From Manduca sexta (lineage: Eukaryota; Arthropoda; Insecta; Lepidoptera; Sphingidae): 64,000 nt of DNA. How positions within the stretch are numbered: the stretch's first letter is position 1; the number at the start of each line of letters is the position of its first letter. Positions 57,601 to 64,000 of this stretch are shown one piece after another. The translations under genes and the position numbers were made by a program. The DNA lies in contig NC_051118.1 in the NCBI RefSeq assembly GCF_014839805.1, forward strand, positions 2,294,001 to 2,358,000, given 5' to 3'. Below the pieces are notes generated by a model that was not told where the DNA came from, ran no database searches, and was given only the letters and a program-made list of their open reading frames with translations.

Positions 57601-57719
57601 CTTCCGTTTGCCGCGTATAGTTTATATTTACTACTTTCACTCGCAAAACGTTTGAACTTGGACACTGGTAAAACTGACACATTGGCGCCGGTATCAAACA
57701 AAAATTGTAGACCGCTTTT
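54605..57719 (-). pseudogene. Gypsy pol: protease, reverse transcriptase, RNase H, integrase (disrupted)
   Basis: In order on the minus strand: aspartic protease (FDTGANVSVLP, from about 57701), RT (PPTRYKKVQEE, SPWASLLHVIPKKNGELRPC, DYRKLNSITKPDRYPIP), a frameshift near 56890, then FGLRNAAQTFQRFM, an in-frame TAG near 56814, YIDD catalytic box near 56765, thumb (LRRFLGIVDFYRSHLP), RNase H (KYSTYDRELLAIYLAIRHFR, YTDHKTN), integrase zinc finger (HNLSHPG) and core (HVDIIGPLPTSPEG). In the core the second catalytic Asp reads TSNQG instead of TSDQG, and the frame ends right after HPQSNGAV, before the catalytic Glu. Several frames are needed to read it, and a LINE scrap interrupts RNase H-integrase. 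Confidence 0.88.
55735..55917 (+). mobile_element. LINE 3'-end fragment, family N, inside pol
   Basis: ATTATCTCTGCACCACCC, GGCATTAAGTCCGCCTG and AATAAATAAATAAAAT; same family as 7783-7890. The flanks GAATTCATTATT and AAATTCAATAATT suggest a short target duplication. Confidence 0.7.
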
Positions 57720-57786
57720 TTGTCCTTAATACACAGGCGCTGGGTTACTACGCTGGTACAGACATCCGCCTCTGACTGTACCGCAT

Positions 57787-58638
57787 TTAGTTTTTTTCCG
57801 CTTCAGTCTCCTGCTGCTTCTGCCATGCACAAGGTTGAATGCATTTGCTGGCTTTTCCCTTGTACCGGAAGTGGAAAAAGCACAACCAATTTGGGTTTCT
57901 CCGGTTCACGTGTCCTGTGCGATCGTGGCTTCGTGATGCAGGGCGACGAAACTTCTTGTATCCGTTACGACTAAACGATCTGTTTCTCGAGTTTGAGGTT
58001 TCCAACTGGCTCAAACGCTGCGTTAGCTGAGCAATCTGCTCTACCAGGCTTGGCTGCGTGGCTGGTAAACTGTTCCTAGAGCACGACACCTCTTGGATTT
58101 CTGCAAATCGAGTCGTTTCGACAACTTTATCTGCCATAGTAGCCAGCTTCTTCAAATCTTTCAGTTCACTTACTGCGAGAATTGCCTGTATCGCTGCTGG
58201 TAAATGTCCCATCCATAGCATACTCAAAGTTTCGTCCCCAAACTTGTTTCTAGCAAGGTCTCTCATTCTTCTTAGAAGTTGGGAAAGCTTCTGGTCTCCC
58301 AATTCTAATTCTTTCAAAAGCTTTTGAACCTGCCGAACCTCTGGCTCCTCATACACGATAAGTAGTCGATTTTTCAAGGCTTCATACTTTTTGGTGTCGG
58401 GCGGAGCCAATACAATATCGCTTACTTCTTCTACCTGCTCACGGTTAAGCTTCGCAACAACCAAATTGTATCGTGATTCGTCGGCCAACTTCTGATTTGC
58501 TACCACCGCCTCAAACTGGGCGAACCAAAGACGTGGTGATTCCTTCCAGAAATCCGGTATCCTGCTTGACACGGTTATTTGTGCCAAAGGGTTTTCGCCC
58601 ATCTCGACCTTAACTGGAGCTAATGACGAAGGATTCAT
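57787..58638 (-). CDS. Gypsy gag (capsid-nucleocapsid) protein
   Basis: Open frame of 283 codons from the ATG at 58638 to the stop at 57787. The N-terminal half resembles retrotransposon capsid (RIPDFWKESPRLWFAQFEAV, LVVAKLNREQVEEVSDI, RRMRDLARNKFGDETLSMLW). A short coiled-coil-like stretch (LVEQIAQLTQRLSQLE) precedes a basic linker and a C-x2-H-x9-C-x3-C finger (CFFHFRYKGKASKCIQPC). That CHCC form, rather than the common CCHC knuckle, is the hallmark reported for CsRn1-type elements. This is the only intact ORF of the element. It forms the particle and binds element RNA. Confidence 0.87.
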   Translation of the reverse strand: MNPSSLAPVKVEMGENPLAQITVSSRIPDFWKESPRLWFAQFEAVVANQKLADESRYNLVVAKLNREQVEEVSDIVLAPPDTKKYEALKNRLLIVYEEPEVRQVQKLLKELELGDQKLSQLLRRMRDLARNKFGDETLSMLWMGHLPAAIQAILAVSELKDLKKLATMADKVVETTRFAEIQEVSCSRNSLPATQPSLVEQIAQLTQRLSQLETSNSRNRSFSRNGYKKFRRPASRSHDRTGHVNRRNPNWLCFFHFRYKGKASKCIQPCAWQKQQETEAEKN

Positions 58639-58679
58639 TTTTATCACGTCACGTTCGCGTCGCGATCACTTTAGTACTT

Positions 58680-58692
58680 GTCGGGGTCACCA
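58680..58692 (-). promoter_or_regulatory. Primer-binding site (tRNA-Trp)
   Basis: On the minus strand TGGTGACCCCGAC, one base from the 5' LTR. It is complementary to GTCGGGGTCACCA, the 3' end of insect tRNA-Trp, over 13 bases. Confidence 0.8.
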
Positions 58693-58693
58693 A

Positions 58694-58876
58694 TGTCGAG
58701 GCTTGTCTTTGGGTGAAGTGGTTTAAATAAAAGATTGGTACTGTTCACATTAAATTGTATTGAAAAAGTCATCACTAATTACAGACGCGACTCATCCGCG
58801 ACCCGACAAGCCCATGACTGGCATATTGCATAAATGCAACGTTGCATGCCTACGTCATGGCATTGTCGTCTCTACA
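58694..58876 (-). repeat. 5' LTR of the gypsy element
   Basis: 183 bp, about 98 % identical to 52419-52601. The four differences I count are in ATTGG/GTTGG-type and AAATG/AATTG contexts and two in the GCGACTCAT...CCAAGACTGG stretch. Confidence 0.92.
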
Positions 58877-59092
58877 GATAGAGTGATTCAAGAGGAAGGT
58901 TTATATGTTTAATAACATCCATTAAATAGTGGAGAAATATTGCACCCGTGCAAAGCCGGGCGGGTCGCTAGTTATTAATATAACAAAAAAAATCAAACCC
59001 ACATTTACTACGCTTGAATTATGTTATCATTTTTCATCTAGATACCTTAAGCGTTCTTTATAACAAGTTCTTGTAAACAACTCTCTTTGCAG

Positions 59093-59202
59093 TGCCATTG
59101 TGACGACAGCATGGTGCTTCGTGGACCTCTCGTTCCCTCCAGGGTTCAAGTTCGGAGTAGCCTCATCAGCATACCAAGTGGAAGGCGCATGGAATATATC
59201 AG
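59093..59202 (+). CDS. GH1 gene 2, exon 2
   Basis: Start of the mature enzyme with the AYQVEGAW glycone-binding Gln; the first base T completes a codon from exon 1, as in gene 1. Confidence 0.88.
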
Positions 59203-59832
59203 GTGCGTTTTTGCGGACACTCTTTTTTAATTTTAGTTTTGTAATTTTTGTCGTTACCTCAAATTATAATTGAATAGTTCTTTATTAAAAAAATGTTATG
59301 ATCAGACACAAAAATAACTGAATAAATAATATAGTTACTTTTTCAGTTTTTATTATTTCTTTCTAAATAATAAATAAGTATTTTTTTGGATATTAAAATG
59401 GATTATACATAAAGTACCGGCAAGTAACGGCGGCCATTTTGACGTTTGTACGCTCATCAAGTTTCTTTTTATTTGTTACTACTCTGAAGGAGCTAATTGT
59501 CGTACATTGTCAATAGTGACGTGCAGTAAAATTTGTGGAATGTATACTGCCGTGCTAAGCTCAATCTCAAAAAAAAAAATCAAAATCATGATTTTTATGT
59601 CGTCGAGAAAGAACTTACGATGCCGGTATTAATCGGTTGTATAGCCGTTTCGCCACTGCTGACTACATAAATTGCGTGTTCCAGATAAAAGTGAGAGTAT
59701 ATGGGATCACTTCTCACACACACATCCAGAGAGGATCGCTGGCGCAGCTCATGGGGACGTGGCCTGCGACTCCTACAGGCATTGGAAACGAGACATTCAG
59801 ATGGTACACGAATTGGGAGTGCACTTCTACAG
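59093..59832 (+). CDS. Second GH1 gene (beta-glucosidase / myrosinase-like), exons 2-3; continues beyond window
   Basis: Exons 59093-59202 (110 bp) and 59685-59832 (148 bp) have exactly the lengths and phases of exons 2 and 3 of the GH1 gene at 437-11283. They encode LSFPPGFKFGVASSAYQVEG, then SESIWDHFSHTHPE and [17 protein letters not shown], clearly GH1. Roughly half of the residues match gene 1, so this is an old tandem paralogue rather than a recent copy. Splice sites are consensus (TTTGCAG/GTGCGT, TTCCAG/GTAACC). Exon 1 was not found between 58972 and 59092. Exon 4 (SISWPR, YHWDLP) is not seen up to 64000; the intron is filled with retroelements. Whether the gene is complete beyond the edge is unknown. 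Confidence 0.88.
59685..59832 (+). CDS. GH1 gene 2, exon 3
   Basis: Encodes DKSESIWDHFSH to ELGVHFYR; G|AT split Asp codon at the 5' junction and AG|GTAACC at the 3' junction, both as in gene 1. Confidence 0.88.
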
Positions 59833-60060
59833 GTAACCACTGGGGTTTAGGGATGAAGTGGTCAATAGGGAGGGGGAAATTATATCTATCTCTCTCTCTG
59901 TCTCTAATCGTTCGCTCAAAGCTGAGGATCGTGACCGTTGTCACTTGGTCGAGTCTTGGACAGCTGATCGCCAGGCATGACGGTCCTCCGCCAGATGCAG
60001 TGCCTTCGGGACAGTGTTGGCTAGCGTTTTGATTCTAGCCATGACTATCTCGATCTAAAC
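59833..60060 (+). other. GH1 gene 2 intron, start
   Basis: GC-richer stretch 59925-60040 (GACCGTTGTCACTTGGTCGA) looks like an old transposon piece. No exon 4 here. Confidence 0.45.
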
Positions 60061-60280
60061 TAATACGATAAAGTGGAAATGTTTGTGAGTTTGTTTATAG
60101 GTTGGTAGGGGTAATCTCTAGAACTACTGAACTGATTTTGAGAATTCTAATAAGCTATATTACTCTTAAGTGTTATAACTCCTAAATGCTAGTATAGGCT
60201 GTTTATCCCGGGAAAAATAGAAGCAGACGTTAATTCCGGAACATATTTTTCATGTCGCCGAAGACGCGTGCAAAAGCTAG
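60061..60280 (+). mobile_element. Lep1-like Helitron
   Basis: TACGATAAAGTGGAAATGTT to CGCGTGCAAAAGCTAG (CTAG at 60277-60280, T follows). The 5' end is degenerate. Confidence 0.7.
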
Positions 60281-60528
60281 TAGGTAGATAAATCAACTGA
60301 TCTGATTGCCAAACTTCTATCAATATATAATAATCGCCGCGGAGCTATAATTGAACTGGGCTGGACACGTCAGTTGTATGTGTGACGCTTTGGGCTAGGA
60401 TTAGCACTTTATGAAACCCTCATAGGCGTAAAGGTAGATGTAGAGTTGACCGTGTGTTTGATGGTAATGTATGGGAGTCACAACTCTAGCTATAATGAAA
60501 CTCCAAAGATGGCACTGAATATATTATG

Positions 60529-61668
60529 TATTTCAAAACTCCAGAGTACGTTTAATACAAAGTGGCGTATTTAGGTGGTAATAGTAACAATTCGTAATAC
60601 GTACTAATTAAACAAAGGCGCACGTTGCTTTTATATGGGAGGTATGGTGTGACACAGCGTTCTCGCACAACTCCGCACGTGCACTTACATAGCTGCGCAA
60701 GTGTGTGTGTCCCAACACCATTCCCCCCTTTTACAAAAAAAATAAACGCATAAAAACAATTTTATAAAAAGAAGTAACCACACATAAGTACAATAAAAAC
60801 AATATTTGACAAGTAGAAATTCATCGCTGACTAATAATAACGCTAGACACTGGACACTGATGCTGTTGTTGAACATTGCAATAAGTTCGACGCGTCAACA
60901 GCTCGTATTACGCGTAGCTGTCTGCAGAGGCCTTATTCTCTATCCCGCACGTTATTTTAACAGTACGTAACAAGCACGTAACACAACGCATCATGTTTAG
61001 GACTATAGAAATTTGGCTTACAGAATACCATTCCACGCACATTTCTCGAAGATAACATGACACGGCCGCGTTACGCGTTTACACTATCATACAGAATAAG
61101 GGCCCAGGTGACGAGATGTTTGTATTCGTTGCAGCGATTGATACCTCTTTTCTTAACCACTTTTTAACTTTGCGTCGACATTGTAACCACACTGTAGTAA
61201 CTAACACGATGACTAGCAGTGATGCTATGACGATCAATGTTATGTTAAATTGATTAACTTGCGATTCAACTGCGCTATTCTGGGCTATAACTACTTCTTC
61301 TTTACTATAAGTTTTGCCCATTATTACGATTATTTGTAAAGTGTAGCTTGTTCGCGAGGTCTATAACGTATGAAGTTATAGCACTATAAATGCTTCTTAT
61401 ACCTTATGACAATGTCCAAGTAAGCAAATAAAATGGTACAAATAATTTAAAATCTAGGTCATCGTTACGCAGTTTGTTCGCGATGGGTAACGTTTGACAA
61501 AGCAATTTGTTTTAAAATAATTCAAAGTTATAACGTTAATATTATAAAAGACATAAAATGTGTACAAAAACTGTCCATCGCGAACGCTTTGCTCATCAAG
61601 CAGAAACATGAGCAGGCATGTACTCGACATACCGTCGACGATACCGTGCGTTGTTTACGACCTGATGC
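60529..61668 (-). mobile_element. 3' end of a second LTR retrotransposon
   Basis: A purine tract (minus strand AAAAGGGGGGAATGG) at 60718-60732 abuts a sequence whose end CCCAACA (60711-60717) has the TGTT...-type start of an LTR on the minus strand. The other LTR boundary is uncertain; 60529 (TGTATTTC) would give 189 bp. The accessory ORF at 61079-61321 lies upstream of the tract. The layout is the same as in the 52419-58876 element. The rest is cut off at 61669 by a LINE. Confidence 0.5.
61079..61321 (-). CDS. Small single-pass membrane protein of an LTR element, intact
   Basis: 80 codons, ATG at 61321, stop at 61079. It begins MGKTYSKEEVVIAQN: Gly2 and Ser6 fit the N-myristoylation consensus. 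Residues about 26-49 (ITLIVIASLLVIVLVTTVWL) form one strong membrane segment, followed by a basic stretch CRRKVKKWLRKE, so an N-out/C-in or myristate-anchored hairpin topology is possible. A homologue with one stop codon lies in the gypsy element at 52897-53114. The ends (MGK-x-YSK, W-x-RKE, AAT) are the most conserved parts, which supports past selection on the protein. No enzymatic motif; role unknown (envelope-like, particle-membrane or host-interaction factor are guesses). Confidence 0.7.
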   Translation of the reverse strand: MGKTYSKEEVVIAQNSAVESQVNQFNITLIVIASLLVIVLVTTVWLQCRRKVKKWLRKEVSIAATNTNISSPGPLFCMIV

Positions 61669-61877
61669 AATTTATTTATTTTATTAGGACATCCAGTGGT
61701 AATTACAATAAAACTTATAACTAAGTAAATCATTTAAGCAAAACACGTGTTAAAGGCATTACCTTTAGGCGTCACAGCATGCACCGAATGGAACTACTTA
61801 TTTAGTTATTTAATAATAATATAGTTAACAAATAAGAAAAACATCAAAGTATGTAACAATAACAAATGTGAGAGGGA

Positions 61878-63995
61878 TCAATGATTGTTATCATAATTTA
61901 TAACTTTTAAAACCTGAGTTCGAAAAGCTGCCAATGCGTCGTTAAATACATCTATAGACTGGCCGAGAGAATTGTAAGTTCGAGACAATCTGGGTATTGC
62001 CGAATTATATTTGTTATTAGTTCTAGTTAGTGGTGGACACAACAGACAAACAGGCTGCCTCGGCAGGCGGCTGGGTACGCGTATTTTTATGGCTCCTAAT
62101 AACGGTGGACAATTAATATAATTCCGTAAAATTTTGTACAAAAATGACATATCTAGAAGTTTCCTTCGATCATTCAAAGTAATCATTTTGAAATATGTTA
62201 ATCGGTCAGCATAGGAATTAAGTTCTGTGTTTGACTTATTGTGATAATATGCGAGATGTCTTGTAAACCTTTTTTGTATGCGTTCAATGCGAAGTTGGTG
62301 GACTGAGTAATACGGACTCCAGACGGTACTACAGTATTCTAAGGTCGATCTAACATATGAGTTGTAAAGCACTATTTTTGTGTAAGGATTTTTGAAAACT
62401 TTACCATTCCTAATCACAAAGCCAAGCATTTTAGATGCTCTACTAATAATGTTATTCAGGTGAGGTACAAAAGTCAATTTGGTATCGAAAATTACACCTA
62501 GATCACGCATTGTGTGGCATTCTTGTAAGGGCGCATTATTTATGTTATATGAAGTTGAAAATTTATTGTGGTTACGGGTGAATTTTATTAGGTTACATTT
62601 CGTATTATTTAAAGTTAACCTATTACTAGCACACCAATTTGCTAAGTTATTTATATCTGACTGGAGCAAAAGACTGTCGTCTAGGGTGATTATGACCTTA
62701 GATAATTTAAGATCATCTGCAAAGAGATAAACTTGACTGTATTTAATTGTAGATGTTATGTCATTTATTAAAACGTTGAATAACCAAGGACCCAAATGTG
62801 ATCCCTGAGGAACTCCAGAGCTGGCCGTGTAAGTGACGGACTCGAAACCTTTCATAACAACATACTGATGGCGATTCTCTAAATATGAAATAAACCAACT
62901 TAATAAACTGCCATAGATGCCGTAATTATGATAATATTAAATAATAATATCAGCCCTGTATTATATACTTGCCCACTGCTGAGCACGGGCCTCTACTACT
63001 GAGAGGGATGTAATTTCTTAATAAGTATATCATGCGAGACTCTATCAAAAGCTTTTGAGAAATCCGTGTAAATGGAATATACTTGGTGTCCAGCGTCAAC
63101 AGCGTCCACAAGATAATTATGATAGTTTATTAGATTCGTGTTGGTTGATCTAGATTGAACGAACCCATGTTGATCGTTAGTAAGATGCTGTTTAAAGTGA
63201 AATTTTAAATGTGAATATAAAAGGGATTCGAATACTTTGGCAAACACTGATAGTATGGAAATGGGCCTGTAGTTGGATATTAGTTCAGGGTCTCTGGCTT
63301 TGAGTATTGGCACCACCTTGGCTCTTTTCCAGACCACGGGGAAGACTCCTGTGTGAAAAGACTTATTATATATTAAAGTTAAAGGTTTGCTTAGTGCAGA
63401 CGAACATTTAGTGACAAAATACGATGGTATACCATCGGGACCGTATCCTTTATTAGGGTCCAGTCTTTTTAAATATTTGTATGTTTTTGAACGCGATATA
63501 TTTTTTATACTTAAGGTGCTTATATCATGCCCGCCACTATTCACCCCGGCGTGAGTTTTGGTATCAATGGGTGGACAATTAATGTATGTTGATGAAAAAT
63601 ACGATGCAAACATATTGCATATATTCGGTACCTGTTGTTGCAGAAGTATTATTGTGTGTCATTTTATATGGATATTGATTAGCTGCGTTGTGTTTTTGCT
63701 TTAAATATGACCAAAAATATTTCGGATTGCAAGAAACACTCTCTTTAATCTTGTGTATATAGCTATTATAACAAATTGTGGTTAAATTTTTGCACCTTTT
63801 ATTTAAGATAACTAATGATATGTGATCTAAAGGATTTTTAAATATTCTGTACGTATGCAATAATTTGATTTTTTCTCTGTTTAATTTGATTAATTCCTTA
63901 CTGTACCGACAAGGGTGTCTGCCGTTGCGAGCTTTGGTTTTAGGTACATATTCATTTATAATTTTGTTTAAGATGCTGTAGAACTTGTCTGTCAT
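61878..63995 (-). pseudogene. LINE ORF2 reverse transcriptase, interrupted
   Basis: Read from right to left: linker (63995-63579: NPKYFWSYLKQKH), RT part 1 (63613-62996: GYGPDGIPSYFVTKC, NYRPISILSVFAKVFESL, HGFVQSRSTNTNLI, TDFSKAFDRVSHDI), then a SINE fragment at 62943-63010. RT part 2 runs from about 62930 down to 61878 (SGVPQGSHLGPWLFN, LFADDLKLSK with the FADD box, CSTVWSPYYSVHQLRIERIQ, DRRKLLDMSFLYKI). A frameshift near 63600 separates the linker and RT frames. Stop at 61878. Non-functional copy. Confidence 0.85.
62943..63010 (-). mobile_element. SINE family A, 3' fragment inside the LINE
   Basis: AATATCAGCCCTGTATTATA to CTACTACTGAGAGGGATG: only the last about 65 bp of family A, interrupting the RT between the SHDILIKKL and NYGIYGSLLSWF segments. 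Confidence 0.78.
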
Positions 63996-64000
63996 TTTAT

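Larger units (their letters stand above)
52419..58876 (-). mobile_element. Ty3/gypsy LTR retrotransposon, CsRn1-like clade
   Basis: 6.46-kb provirus-like insertion read on the minus strand: 5' LTR 58694-58876, tRNA-Trp primer site 58680-58692, gag, pol (PR-RT-RNaseH-IN), an accessory ORF, purine tract 52602-52620, 3' LTR 52419-52601. The LTRs differ at about 4 of 183 positions, so insertion was fairly recent, yet pol is broken and carries three secondary insertions (family L at 53532-53803, a Tc1-like terminal repeat at 53996-54404, a LINE scrap at 55735-55917). The CHCC gag finger plus tRNA-Trp priming point to the CsRn1/Kabuki group. Target duplication is not clean: TATAA left, GATAG right. 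Confidence 0.88.
52315..58971 (+). mobile_element. Short Helitron, family 2, copy c, split by LTR retrotransposon
   Basis: TCACTACATAGTATAAAAC at 52315 and GCGGGTCGCTAG ending 58971. The two halves (104 and 95 bp) together equal the intact copy at 25495-25696. The break is between CGGTTTTTTT and GATAGAGTGATTC. Confidence 0.85.
61669..64000 (-). mobile_element. Second CR1/Jockey-type LINE, 3' part, runs off the window
   Basis: Minus-strand LINE whose 3' tail (AATAAAATAAATAAATTG on the minus strand) ends about 61669. It holds the reverse-transcriptase and C-terminal domains of ORF2. Related to, but clearly distinct from, the LINE at 42871-48480. It lies in the third intron of GH1 gene 2 in antisense orientation. 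Confidence 0.82.

Noticed and set aside
60529..60717. Calling a definite second LTR with both ends
   Set aside because: Only the end next to the purine tract is convincing; the other end is a guess based on TG and length, so it was kept only within a low-confidence element.

Overview
The window is animal nuclear DNA, almost certainly from a moth or butterfly (Lepidoptera). It is AT-rich. Its two host genes are split by many GT-AG introns, and most of the rest is transposable-element debris of lepidopteran type. That debris includes short Helitrons of the Lep1 kind (5' TC, 3' CTAG, inserted between A and T), tRNA-derived SINEs resembling Bm1/HaSE, RTE and CR1/Jockey-type LINE pieces, hAT and Tc1-like miniature elements, and a Ty3/gypsy LTR retrotransposon. 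There are no bacterial operons, CRISPR arrays, rRNA genes or free-standing tRNA genes.

Region by region. (1) 437-11283 (+): a glycoside hydrolase family 1 (GH1; beta-glucosidase / myrosinase-like) gene. Ten coding exons with consensus splice sites run from shortly after the signal-peptide exon, which lies left of the window, to the stop codon, and an AATAAA follows at 11340. Both catalytic glutamate motifs (INEP, TENG) are intact, so the enzyme should be active. (2) 11.3-42.3 kb: no host gene seen; layered repeats. The clearest are a Helitron with six 123-bp tandem units (13034-14179) and a 2.15-kb Tc1-like element with inverted repeats of several hundred bp (19367-21516), which contains a hAT element with a perfect 8-bp target duplication (20117-21043), which contains a SINE. 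(3) 42328-48821: a second Helitron of the 123-bp family, split by a nearly complete 5.6-kb LINE (42871-48480) with an intact PHD-finger ORF1 and a broken endonuclease/reverse-transcriptase ORF2. (4) 52315-58971: a 200-bp Helitron split by a 6.46-kb Ty3/gypsy element of CsRn1 type on the minus strand (183-bp LTRs, tRNA-Trp primer site, CHCC gag finger, decayed pol). (5) 59093-59832 (+): exons 2 and 3 of a second GH1 gene in the same orientation, with exon lengths identical to the first. Its next intron holds an LTR-element remnant and a second LINE (61669 to the window end, minus strand), and the gene continues off the right edge.

The functional content is therefore a tandem GH1 pair, probably part of a larger GH1 cluster of secreted digestive or defence-related glucosidases, spread out by roughly 48 kb of nested mobile elements. 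The least explained item is a small protein with a predicted N-myristoylation signal and one membrane segment. It is encoded just upstream of the 3' LTR in two different LTR elements (intact at 61079-61321, decayed at 52897-53114). Repeat family letters (A, B, C, ...) are local names used only within this annotation.
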